The notes beneath the pieces are model-generated. The model saw only the letters and a program-made list of their open reading frames with translations, did no database searches and had not been told where the DNA came from. Shown here in pieces: positions 1-6,599 of a stretch of 34,266 bases of DNA. Position numbers and translations under genes: made by a program. Location: positions 1-34,266 of IMG/VR virus record IMGVR_UViG_3300010885_010146. One strand, 5' to 3'. Numbering within the stretch: the first letter of the stretch is position 1; every line of letters starts with the position of its first letter. This DNA is from a virus.

Positions 1-56
1 CGAACCAACAACATCAGAGTTAACAGCTCTGCGCTCTGCCATTGAGCTAAGCGGGA
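1..56 (-). tRNA. tRNA-Asn (GTT), 3' part cut by the window edge
   Basis: Read on the minus strand from 56, the sequence folds as a tRNA 5' portion: a 7-nt acceptor strand (TCCCGCT), TA, a D arm with GCTC/GAGC stem, a perfect CAGAG/CTCTG anticodon stem around the loop CTGTTAA, a 5-nt variable region, then GTTGG and TTCG starting the T arm. The loop places the anticodon GTT at 24-22, decoding Asn. The rest of the T arm and the 3' acceptor strand lie beyond position 1. It follows the NlpC/P60 gene by about 40 nt on the same strand. It may supplement a host codon bias, which is inference. Confidence 0.9.
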
Positions 57-98
57 TAGTGAGCCTTTTAATGTCTTTGCTCAGGACATCCAATTAAA

Positions 99-626
99 TT
101 AGTAAATTGCCCCATCTTCAGTTTTAGCTTCTTCTACAGTAGCTTCAACTGGAGGTGGGCTTAGAAACACCATAGATGGGTTTCTTGCAAATACGACTCT
201 TGTTGACCATATTTCCTCAAATTTAACTTTTCTTCCTGGTTTTGGTGAATGAAGAATCGTGTTGTTACCAACGTAGATTCCAACATGGTGGGCATATCCA
301 TTTCTGTAAACAAAGAATACTAAGTCACCCGGTTGTGCTTCATTCTTTGAAATAACAGTCATAACTGCAAGTTGTTCACTAGCAGTTCTCGGAATTTCTA
401 TTCCGTTTTTATCGAAAACATATTGAATAAATCCAGAGCAGTCAAAGCATCTTGTACTTTCTCCACCCCGACAATATGGGATTCCTATATATTTTGTAGC
501 GACTTCTACAGTTTCGCTATCTTGTGTGTCTTCGGCGTTAGCTTGACCCTGGGCTGCTGGTAGCGTTACGAATAAACCCGTAAGAAGCGCAGCAGCGGTG
601 GTCAAAACTTTCGTTCTAACTAACAT
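99..626 (-). CDS. Secreted NlpC/P60 peptidoglycan endopeptidase
   Basis: This 175-aa protein should cleave peptide stems of peptidoglycan. Residues 1-31 look like a signal peptide: basic start (VRTK), an Ala/Leu core and an AxA-type end (QANA). The NlpC/P60 fold follows. Cys63 in the DCSG motif is the expected nucleophile, His114 in HVGIYVG the general base and His126 (ILHS) a likely third catalytic residue. The C-terminal 25 residues are Pro/Glu-rich and probably unstructured. Secreted single-domain NlpC/P60 enzymes are common in Actinobacteria. In a phage this could be a secreted endolysin or a modified host-type cell-wall enzyme. The gene lies downstream of the SNF2 gene and upstream of the tRNA. 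The ATG at 626 is preceded by only a weak GGG-type ribosome site. The family call is firm; the role in lysis is inferred. Confidence 0.88.
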   Translation of the reverse strand: MLVRTKVLTTAAALLTGLFVTLPAAQGQANAEDTQDSETVEVATKYIGIPYCRGGESTRCFDCSGFIQYVFDKNGIEIPRTASEQLAVMTVISKNEAQPGDLVFFVYRNGYAHHVGIYVGNNTILHSPKPGRKVKFEEIWSTRVVFARNPSMVFLSPPPVEATVEEAKTEDGAIY

Positions 627-675
627 ATTTCTACCCTAACATAAAAAAAGTTAGAGTTCAAAAAGACAAGCGGTA

Positions 676-2265
676 TTACACCGAAGTAGTTAAAATAAAG
701 TTTCTAAGTGTCCCTAGGGTTAGGTCTACCCCACCTTTGTCGTCTATACCTTCGCCGTCCATAACTGCATTGGCTACTGAGTTTTTTTGTTGCAAAGACT
801 CGTGTTGACGAATTTCTATTGAACCGGACACTAATAAGTCTTGGATTACAATAGTTTCCCATGTAGAAGACGCCCTTTTTATTCTTCCGTTACGTTGGGT
901 TGCCGCTCCAGAAGACCACGGGAGATCATAGTTAATAAGAAGATTGGCAGCAGGTAAATCAACACCGTAACCACCAGCGTCAGAGCTAATAAGAACCCTA
1001 ACATCAGGGTCAGTATTAAAAGCAATTTTATTATCCTCTTTCGTTCTAGCATCAAGTTGGCCTGTATAAGTGCGGCAAAGGCTTGACCCCAGCTTATCTT
1101 GAATCATCTTTACCATATCTACATACGTGGCAAAAATTACAACTTTATTATCGGGGCGTTGGTCTAAAAAGTCTTTAACATACTCAATTAAAGTATCCAT
1201 TTTAGGCGACGCAAGCACGCCATCAAGATACCCACCGTCTTTGAGTTCATAAGCATACTTAGAACCCTCCCCCGTTAAACCTTCAAATTTCTCAGCACTA
1301 GTCCTTAACAGCTCTGGGTGTGAGCACAGCATTTTAAGGCAGCCAACTTTAGACATTATAATCCCACGAAGTTCATCAGCTTGGCTACCTTGAGCGCTTT
1401 GATACCCGTAGTGAGCCATAACATTAAACGAACCACCAAAAAGTGTTTGAGCGTTATCTAAATCAAACAACAAGTCATTAACAATTTTTTTATACAGCTT
1501 TGCTGATTTTCTATCAAAGAAAACAAGTAAAGGATCTTTGTGTATGGAGTCCGGAAGAAACGGCTTGACATCCTCATCTTTTTGAGACTTGCGAACAGCC
1601 GCCTCTTTCATTTTCGTATGTAGCGTAGGTAAATTTCTATACCTATCAACACCGCCCCAATTATTACGAACGATAAATGCTGAATCAAAAATATCAAAAC
1701 GACCTAACACATCCTTATCTACAAATTGCATAATTGAATACAGTTCTTCGGGACGCCCATTTTCAATAGGAGTGCCGGTAAGAGCAAATTTAATTGGGGT
1801 TCCAGAAAGTTTTTTTACATGTTTAGCGCGTTTAGATTTAAAAGATTTAATTGCGGTAGCCTCGTCAAGAACCACATAACCGCGGGGAAGTTTTTTTATA
1901 CGTTCCCAGTCATTAACAACTTGTTCATAATTCATAATAATGTAGTCAACACCAGAAGTTTGCCAATCCATTGCGCTGGCATATTGGGCAGCACGTTGTT
2001 TTGGGGTTCCATCTATTACTAGAGGAATAGAAGTTCCACTAGTAAATTTAGTAATTTGGTTAGCCCATTGATACTTTAAGCTAGATAAACAGATTACTAA
2101 CCCGGGCTCTTGTATCTCTTTTGCATCCATTAACCGCTCAATAGCGGCAATAGTTAAAACGGTTTTACCTAAACCTAAGTCATAAGCAACAAGCATAGTT
2201 TTTCTATCAAACATGCGCTCAACGGCTTCTACTTGGTAAGGCAAAAGCGTTCCAGTAAATGACAC
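676..2265 (-). CDS. SNF2-family DEAD/H-like helicase (phage type)
   Basis: This 529-aa superfamily 2 ATPase of the SWI2/SNF2 type probably translocates on double-stranded DNA during replication, recombination or remodelling. Visible motifs in order are a Q-like motif LPYQVEAVERM (8-18), Walker A GLGKT (31-35), DEAT (134-137) as motif II, TGTPIENG (163-170) as motif III, and a C-terminal RecA lobe with SSDAGGYGVDL and the arginine-finger motif QRNGRIKR. It has no accessory nuclease or chromatin domain. SNF2 helicases of about 450-550 aa are frequent in phage replication modules. Translation appears to begin at GTG (2265-2263); an in-frame stop lies just upstream, no clear Shine-Dalgarno is visible, and a terminator precedes the gene, so it may have its own promoter and a leaderless start (inference). 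Confidence 0.9.
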   Translation of the reverse strand: MSFTGTLLPYQVEAVERMFDRKTMLVAYDLGLGKTVLTIAAIERLMDAKEIQEPGLVICLSSLKYQWANQITKFTSGTSIPLVIDGTPKQRAAQYASAMDWQTSGVDYIIMNYEQVVNDWERIKKLPRGYVVLDEATAIKSFKSKRAKHVKKLSGTPIKFALTGTPIENGRPEELYSIMQFVDKDVLGRFDIFDSAFIVRNNWGGVDRYRNLPTLHTKMKEAAVRKSQKDEDVKPFLPDSIHKDPLLVFFDRKSAKLYKKIVNDLLFDLDNAQTLFGGSFNVMAHYGYQSAQGSQADELRGIIMSKVGCLKMLCSHPELLRTSAEKFEGLTGEGSKYAYELKDGGYLDGVLASPKMDTLIEYVKDFLDQRPDNKVVIFATYVDMVKMIQDKLGSSLCRTYTGQLDARTKEDNKIAFNTDPDVRVLISSDAGGYGVDLPAANLLINYDLPWSSGAATQRNGRIKRASSTWETIVIQDLLVSGSIEIRQHESLQQKNSVANAVMDGEGIDDKGGVDLTLGTLRNFILTTSV

Positions 2266-2290
2266 ACAAAAAGACTACACCACACTAGGC
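2245..2290 (-). promoter_or_regulatory. Possible promoter with leaderless start for the SNF2 gene
   Basis: Between the terminator tail and the SNF2 GTG codon the minus strand carries TAGTCT (fits a TAnnnT -10) with its last T six nt upstream of the GTG. No Shine-Dalgarno is seen. Transcription starting at or next to the GTG would give a leaderless mRNA, a common initiation mode in Actinobacteria. No convincing -35 hexamer is visible, so this is weakly supported. Confidence 0.2.
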
Positions 2291-2318
2291 AAAAAGAAAA
2301 CCCACCCCGAAGGGTGGG
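2291..2318 (-). terminator. Intrinsic terminator after the M23 gene
   Basis: On the minus strand CCCACCC - TTCG - GGGTGGG forms a perfect 7-bp GC-rich stem (2318-2301) with a stable UUCG tetraloop, followed at once by TTTTCTTTTT (2300-2291). It lies 18 nt past the M23 stop and 25 nt before the SNF2 start, so it should end the replication/lysin transcript and separate it from the SNF2/NlpC/tRNA unit. Confidence 0.9.
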
Positions 2319-2335
2319 CTATCTTTAAGAAAAGA

Positions 2336-2740
2336 CTATGCGTCTAAAAGTGCCTGTGGGTCAAGCCCGCCGCCTTTTTTCCAGCCTGGTCCTGCCTGTA
2401 ATTCCATATGTAAATGTGGACCCGTGCAGTTTCCGTCTGCTCCAACTTTTCCAATAACGTCTCCAACTGCAAGGACCTGTCCGACCTTGACGCTGTTAGA
2501 AGACAAGTGAGCAAATAGTAAATGTCCACCTTCAACTTTCATAAGGACTGAGTGCTGACCAAAGGCAGCGCCCCAACATTGGCCTACTTTAACAACTTTG
2601 CCATCAACTGGAGCAACAACTACAGCTCCAGTTGGCGCGGCGTAGTCAACGCCTTCATGTTTTCCTGAGGACCATCGTTTTCCAGCAACTCCAAAGGGTG
2701 TTGTAACTTTGTATTTTGCGTCTTTCATTGGCGATGCCAT
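2336..2740 (-). CDS. M23 (LytM/peptidase_M23) metallopeptidase, putative lysin
   Basis: This 134-aa protein consists almost wholly of one M23 domain, a zinc endopeptidase that cuts peptidoglycan cross-bridges. HxxxD at His28/Asp32 (HEGVDYAAP) and His111 of GPHLHME should bind zinc; His78 (FAHL) and His109 fit the two catalytic histidines. All key residues are present, so the enzyme looks active. No signal peptide, transmembrane segment or wall-binding domain is seen, so export would need a holin or the protein acts from the virion. The start ATG has a strong AGGAG five nt upstream. An inverted repeat lies in the leader and a terminator follows the stop. Placement just after the replisome genes suggests expression with them or from a local promoter. 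Family firm; lysis role inferred. Confidence 0.88.
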   Translation of the reverse strand: MASPMKDAKYKVTTPFGVAGKRWSSGKHEGVDYAAPTGAVVVAPVDGKVVKVGQCWGAAFGQHSVLMKVEGGHLLFAHLSSNSVKVGQVLAVGDVIGKVGADGNCTGPHLHMELQAGPGWKKGGGLDPQALLDA

Positions 2741-2753
2741 ATGAACTCCTAAG

Positions 2754-2796
2754 ATTATTGTTTACGGGTTAATCCCCGTTATCTATAAACAATAAT
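2754..2796 (-). promoter_or_regulatory. Long inverted repeat in the leader of the M23 gene
   Basis: Perfect 11-nt arms (2754-2764 and 2786-2796; TAAACAATAAT and its complement) enclose a second hairpin with ACGGG/CCCGT arms (2764-2768 and 2775-2779). In RNA this gives a long stem with a 7-nt one-sided bulge that ends 3 nt before the AGGAG ribosome site (2750-2746). It could be an RNA regulatory or stabilising structure, or a repressor operator as DNA. There is no U-tract after it, so it is not an intrinsic terminator. Confidence 0.55.
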
Positions 2797-2858
2797 ACCA
2801 AAGCTGTTATAACAATTCCTATACATAACAAACTAATAATTGTGCTAAAGTTCAACAA
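2769..2858 (-). CDS. Candidate 29-aa single-transmembrane micropeptide (holin-like?)
   Basis: Between the primase stop and the M23 gene, a TTG-started frame encodes 29 residues: a short polar start (NFST), an unbroken hydrophobic run of about 19 residues (IISLLCIGIVITALVLLFI) and a DNGD tail. GGGAG at the end of the primase gene lies about 10 nt upstream of the first TTG. Its position directly before a lysin with no export signal is where a holin or pinholin-type gene would be expected. Against it: no ATG, very short, and AT-rich DNA tends to encode hydrophobic residues by chance. I cannot assign a family. Confidence 0.3.
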   Translation of the reverse strand: MLNFSTIISLLCIGIVITALVLLFIDNGD

Positions 2859-2859
2859 A

Positions 2860-3810
2860 TTACACAGTCTCCCAAGATGACCACCGAATTGAATGCCTAG
2901 CGGTATCAATACCATGTAAAATTTCAGCCTTGCTCATAGCGCCAATATCCTTAACATCAACACCGTTGTAATTAAAAAACCACGCTTCAAACCCCAACTC
3001 AATGGTGGCATCCGAAATAACCGATGACGATTTTTGGCCCGCATCATCAGCGTCCATAGCAACAATAACTTTGTCAGCAAGACGAATAATCTTTAACTGC
3101 TCTTTAGAAACTATTGATCCAAAAGTAGCCATACCACCAGAAATTCCTACTGACTCTAGCCGAACTACGTCTAGAGGGGACTCCACAACAATTATAGGAC
3201 CTCCGGTGTACTTATCCCAGCCAAAAATAGAGGTGCTTTTTTTTACGCCAGTAGGCCTGTTTCTAAAAAATCTTCCCCGGTAACCTTTTTCTTGCCACCC
3301 TAAAAGACTTTGCGAGTGTGGGTTACGAATAGGAATGATCCAATTTTCTAAACGAGCATCCCAAAGAATTCCGTGCTTAGCAGCAGCTTCTGCGGTTAGC
3401 CCGCGAGAACGCAAAGCCTCTAAAGGTGGGGCTACAAATGCCGCTAACGAAGCTTCTGAAACATGCACAATGTCATCAAATATTTCTTTCTTTTTATTAG
3501 TGGCTCGCGCAAAAGATTCACTTAAGTCTCCACCAACGTTAAGCCACTGCTTGGCTTGTTCAAAATCAAACCCATTTTCGGCCCATAGTTGTTTAACGTA
3601 AGCAACAAGGTAAGGTAACGTGCCCTTAAACTGGCAGGAAAAACAAATATGAGCACCAGTTTCTGCGTTGATGTACCAAGAAGGATTTCTATCTTCATGG
3701 CCCACACGTTCTTTGTGTCCTGGACAAAAGCCTTGAACTTCACTACCTCGAGCGCCAACGTACTCTACACCAAGACGATCAAGAACACCTTGAAGCTCTT
3801 CAACTGTCAT
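2860..3810 (-). CDS. DnaG-like DNA primase (zinc-finger + TOPRIM)
   Basis: This 316-aa protein should make RNA primers for phage DNA synthesis. The N-terminus has a zinc-binding module: CPGH near residue 28 and CFSC near residue 56, in a CHC2-type arrangement. A catalytic core follows, with the TOPRIM acidic motifs VVESPLDVV (Glu) and VIVAMDADDAG (Asp-x-Asp) around residues 205-255. It is about half the length of bacterial DnaG and lacks a separate C-terminal helicase-interaction domain, as in many phage primases. Its ATG overlaps the stop of the upstream helicase gene as ATGA, so the two are probably translationally coupled and work together at the fork. No frameshift or missing motif is evident. 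Confidence 0.88.
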   Translation of the reverse strand: MTVEELQGVLDRLGVEYVGARGSEVQGFCPGHKERVGHEDRNPSWYINAETGAHICFSCQFKGTLPYLVAYVKQLWAENGFDFEQAKQWLNVGGDLSESFARATNKKKEIFDDIVHVSEASLAAFVAPPLEALRSRGLTAEAAAKHGILWDARLENWIIPIRNPHSQSLLGWQEKGYRGRFFRNRPTGVKKSTSIFGWDKYTGGPIIVVESPLDVVRLESVGISGGMATFGSIVSKEQLKIIRLADKVIVAMDADDAGQKSSSVISDATIELGFEAWFFNYNGVDVKDIGAMSKAEILHGIDTARHSIRWSSWETV

Positions 3811-5036
3811 AGGTCATCACTAGTTAACTCGCGAAATTCTCCTGTATTCCAATCCCAAAGTAAAGAAACTTCCATAGGACCAGTATTACGGCTAGCAAGA
3901 ACCTTTAGCAACCTAGTGTCATCTATGTCTTCTTCTTCACGTTGAAGCCCAAAAATAACATCAGCATCTTGGAAGAACGAAGACGAGTAACCAATAGAGT
4001 CTGCAGTTACATTACCCTTTTTCATCTTCCAACTAAGAGCCTGCGTTGAAATAACAATAGGAATTTGAGCCCGCTGGGCTAAACGCTTTAATGACCGCGT
4101 AATGTTAGTTAAAGCTTGCGGGGTATTAGCCTCACCAGATTGCTCGTCAATCATTAAGTACACGCCGTCAATAAACAATACGTCTGGCTGAAGCATTTGA
4201 ATTTTATGCGCCATTCCAGAAACAACTGATGCGCTAGCTGAATCAGTAAGCCAAAACTTATGATTTACCATTCCAATCCCACGAAGTTTTGCTTTGTATC
4301 TTGCTTCTTCTTCAGAGGTTAAAGTTCCCGTTAGTAGTCGGTGGTGTGATATCCGGGAACGCATGGCGTCGTATCTAGCAATCTGTTCTTGGTTACTCAT
4401 TTCAAAAGATTGAAATACTGGTACTGAACCCTTGTTGTGAATGTTGTGCGCAATCTGCAATGCAAGAGTGGATTTACCAGTTTTTGGAGGAGCAACAATA
4501 ACTACTAGCTGTCCTTTTTGTAACCCACTTGTTGCTTGATCTATAGACGGGAACCCCGTAGGTAGCCCACGCAAACCGTTAGGTAAATTTTTGCGCTCTA
4601 AATATTCTTCCCAACGCTTTTCAGCGCCATGTGTAATGTCAATGTCACTTGTTCCAGCAAGACCGTCGTTTTCAAGTTTAACCAGTCCTCGCTGTAAAGT
4701 TGTAAGTGCGCGTTCGTGGTCGGTGTGAAGTTCTATGTCTTTAATAGCGTCAGCAAACGCGGTATTGATAATACTAATGCGACGAGAAGCAATAACTTTG
4801 TCAATTAAAAAATCAACGTTATCTTCAACAGGCTTAAACTCAAACGTAGGAAAGTTTTCAACAATAACTTCGTGGCTTGGGCACTCAGCATACTTAGACT
4901 GGTGGTCTCTTACAAAAACCCAAACTCGTTTGTCAATGTCATCATGAAACCAAGTGTCGGAAACATTCCGCATAAATAGCGGGGATAAGTCTCTGTCTTG
5001 TAGTGCTCGGTTTAGTAGTCGGTTTTCGTAGTTCAT
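3807..5036 (-). CDS. DnaB-like replicative helicase
   Basis: This 409-aa RecA-fold helicase is expected to unwind DNA 5' to 3' as a hexamer at the replication fork. Residues 1-130 resemble a small helical DnaB N-terminal domain. The core starts near GLPTGFPSIDQATSGL; Walker A is APPKTGKST, followed by the FEMS motif (DnaB motif H1a), Walker B DVLFIDGVYLM, the H3-type IVISTQAL and the H4-like QDADVIFGLQRE. The start ATG has AGGGG five nt upstream. It sits between a small unknown gene and the primase, which it overlaps by 4 nt. A loader (DnaC-like) is encoded three genes upstream in the same operon, consistent with a self-contained replisome. Confidence 0.9.
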   Translation of the reverse strand: MNYENRLLNRALQDRDLSPLFMRNVSDTWFHDDIDKRVWVFVRDHQSKYAECPSHEVIVENFPTFEFKPVEDNVDFLIDKVIASRRISIINTAFADAIKDIELHTDHERALTTLQRGLVKLENDGLAGTSDIDITHGAEKRWEEYLERKNLPNGLRGLPTGFPSIDQATSGLQKGQLVVIVAPPKTGKSTLALQIAHNIHNKGSVPVFQSFEMSNQEQIARYDAMRSRISHHRLLTGTLTSEEEARYKAKLRGIGMVNHKFWLTDSASASVVSGMAHKIQMLQPDVLFIDGVYLMIDEQSGEANTPQALTNITRSLKRLAQRAQIPIVISTQALSWKMKKGNVTADSIGYSSSFFQDADVIFGLQREEEDIDDTRLLKVLASRNTGPMEVSLLWDWNTGEFRELTSDDL

Positions 5037-5045
5037 ATAATCCCC

Positions 5046-5441
5046 TTAAAAATCTAATCCCAAGCGACCATACATCAATTGATGTTGTGGGTCAATTACT
5101 CCAATAACTTCTGGTCTATACGGTAAGTCATCTACTAACTTTTTAGGTGAGGAGTAACTTGAAAAATACCTAAAAGGATTTGTTCCAACTCGATCTATAT
5201 CGTTATATAAAAGTTCTAATTGATCGTATCCATAATCAAAAGATACAAGCTCTAACGTAACTCCAGCATGTGTAGTGTATATGTAAAATTTGTTAAGAAG
5301 CAACCTATCATATTTTATATCTTCGCTCATAACTGGAAACACTTTAAATTTCTTTTTTATAATAGGAAACTTAATAAAAAGTATGTCTGAGTTAACAAGC
5401 ACGCGTTTTGGCATGTCATTGCTAATGTCCCCTTTTAACAT
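5046..5441 (-). CDS. Hypothetical protein in the replication operon
   Basis: I do not recognise this 131-aa protein. It is rich in Tyr, Lys, Leu and Asp with a predicted mixed alpha/beta character, and has no signal peptide, membrane segment or Cys motif. The middle segment (around SFDYGYDQLELLYNDIDRV) looks like beta strand followed by helix. It starts 3 nt after the SWIM-protein stop and ends 9 nt before the helicase start, so it is part of the replication transcript. The ATG at 5441 has only a distant GAGG upstream; a second in-frame ATG (5414) would drop nine residues. A role as helicase accessory or DNA-metabolism factor is possible from position alone. Confidence 0.7.
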   Translation of the reverse strand: MLKGDISNDMPKRVLVNSDILFIKFPIIKKKFKVFPVMSEDIKYDRLLLNKFYIYTTHAGVTLELVSFDYGYDQLELLYNDIDRVGTNPFRYFSSYSSPKKLVDDLPYRPEVIGVIDPQHQLMYGRLGLDF

Positions 5442-5444
5442 AGT

Positions 5445-5741
5445 TTAACAGACCTCTATTTTTCCGTATTTAATAATATGTTGCCTAAAAGATTCTGGTG
5501 AATCCATTGCCCGTTCCATATCTTCTTTGTTACAACGTTCGGACAACTCTAATGGGTAAGTGCCTTTGTTTTGTTGTACGCGAGCTTCTACAAGCTTTGT
5601 GTGTTTGCAAACTTTACGCCCAGCAAAACCTGGGCAAGTGCATACAAAATTTTTATTTTTTAAAAGGCTGACTTCAAAAATTCCTGGACCTGGAGTACCA
5701 GCTGGACTCAAAAATATTTGAAACAACATAGCGTCTTCCAT
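5445..5741 (-). CDS. Small SWIM-type zinc-finger protein
   Basis: This protein of about 98 aa carries a CxC-x8-CxH motif (Cys34, Cys36, Cys45, His47, in the segment CTCPGFAGRKVCKH), which matches the SWIM zinc-finger pattern. SWIM domains bind zinc and mediate DNA or protein contacts; in other systems they accompany SNF2 helicases, MuDR transposases and recombination mediators. Here it stands alone. I chose the ATG at 5741 because GGAGG lies five nt upstream; an in-frame ATG at 5753 overlaps the loader stop (TAATG) but has no close ribosome site. It lies between the helicase loader and the replicative helicase. Partnership with the SNF2 helicase of this genome is a guess. Confidence 0.78.
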   Translation of the reverse strand: MEDAMLFQIFLSPAGTPGPGIFEVSLLKNKNFVCTCPGFAGRKVCKHTKLVEARVQQNKGTYPLELSERCNKEDMERAMDSPESFRQHIIKYGKIEVC

Positions 5742-5752
5742 CAAGTCCTCCA

Positions 5753-6442
5753 TTATTTACGTAAGTCCCCTCTAATAGATTCTAGTTCAATAGTTGCAAA
5801 AGCTTCGTTTATAAATGACTCAGTTGCTCCGCCGTAAGCCGCTTCCCAAGACTTAACTGGAAGATTAGTAGTGACTATAGTGGGAAGTCCGTTATTGAAT
5901 CTGGTACGTAAAATATGATGAAGCATAGTTCTCTGCCAGCCACTGCCTGACGCGTGCTCTTTACCTACATCATCAATAACTAAGACTCGAATATTGTAAG
6001 CGTCATCGGCGCATTCCCCATGCATACCTAAAAACAAACGATCTTGTTCGTCAGTTCCTCCACTAATTAACTCGCCTTTAAGTTCAATAATAGAATTAAA
6101 AGTTGAAAAATAACAAGGCTTTATAAGAACTTTACCGTCGTTTATCCCAAAAGATTCTAAAGGAAATGTTCTAATCATTTCTTGAATGACTGCTAAAGCA
6201 AGAGTGGTCTTACCGTGACCAGGCTCTCCAACAAGAAGTAATCCTTTGCCACAAGTCTTTTGTCCGTCAGCCCTAATGACATCTCCGTCTTTTACTTTTT
6301 TAATCCACCTACGAACGGATTCTAAATCTTTTTTAGTAATAGCTTCACAGTCAGTAAGTTCCCAACCAAGACGAGCCCTAGGTATACCAGCAATCTTTGT
6401 CCAAGACTTTCTTCGAACTGGTAACTCATCGGGATTAATCAT
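5753..6442 (-). CDS. DnaC/IstB-like AAA+ helicase loader
   Basis: This protein of about 229 aa is an AAA+ ATPase of the DnaC/IstB class that would load the DnaB-like helicase onto the origin. Walker A GEPGHGKT is at about 72-79, Walker B VLVIDD at about 153-158 and a sensor-1 segment TIVTTNLP at about 188-195. The C-terminal arginine-finger/sensor-2 end is short and less typical (ESIRGDLRK). I prefer the ATG at 6442, which has GGAG four nt upstream and overlaps the preceding stop; a longer frame begins with TTG at 6472 without a ribosome site. It is in the operon that also encodes the helicase and primase. Confidence 0.87.
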   Translation of the reverse strand: MINPDELPVRRKSWTKIAGIPRARLGWELTDCEAITKKDLESVRRWIKKVKDGDVIRADGQKTCGKGLLLVGEPGHGKTTLALAVIQEMIRTFPLESFGINDGKVLIKPCYFSTFNSIIELKGELISGGTDEQDRLFLGMHGECADDAYNIRVLVIDDVGKEHASGSGWQRTMLHHILRTRFNNGLPTIVTTNLPVKSWEAAYGGATESFINEAFATIELESIRGDLRK

Positions 6443-6599
6443 CTGACTCCGTAGTAGTGGCGGCATTTGCAATGTAATTTTTCATGCGATCAAGTGTCTC
6501 GCGGCTAATCCCCGCGTTCATGTACTTAATCTGTTCTTGCAACTCAGCCTCTATTTGCGCTTCAGCAGCACTAATTGCTTCGTCTTTCATTTTACTCAT
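6435..6599 (-). CDS. Small helical protein between initiator and loader
   Basis: This 54-aa protein starts MSKMKDEAIS and looks mostly alpha-helical, with an acidic/Ala-rich first helix (AAEAQIEAELQEQI) and a second helix containing RETLDRMKNYI. It has no recognisable motif. The ATG at 6599 has AGGAG seven nt upstream, overlaps the end of the initiator gene (ATGAGTAA) and its stop overlaps the start of the DnaC-like gene, so all three are coupled. A longer frame upstream (to 6644) lies inside the initiator gene and lacks a ribosome site. It could be an adaptor between initiator and loader, but that is speculation from position. Confidence 0.7.
   Translation of the reverse strand: MSKMKDEAISAAEAQIEAELQEQIKYMNAGISRETLDRMKNYIANAATTTESDD

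Noticed and set aside
57-98. Weak hairpin (ATGTC/GACAT) between NlpC/P60 and tRNA-Asn
   Set aside because: Five base pairs with a 9-nt loop and no U tract; within chance expectation.
627-675. Possible terminator between SNF2 and NlpC/P60 genes (CTAAC/GTTAG with T-run)
   Set aside because: The stem is only 5 bp, AT-rich, and the T-run lies in the loop rather than after the stem.
6443-6472. TTG-initiated extension of the DnaC-like gene
   Set aside because: No ribosome site; the ATG at 6442 has GGAG at a suitable distance and a tighter overlap with the upstream stop.
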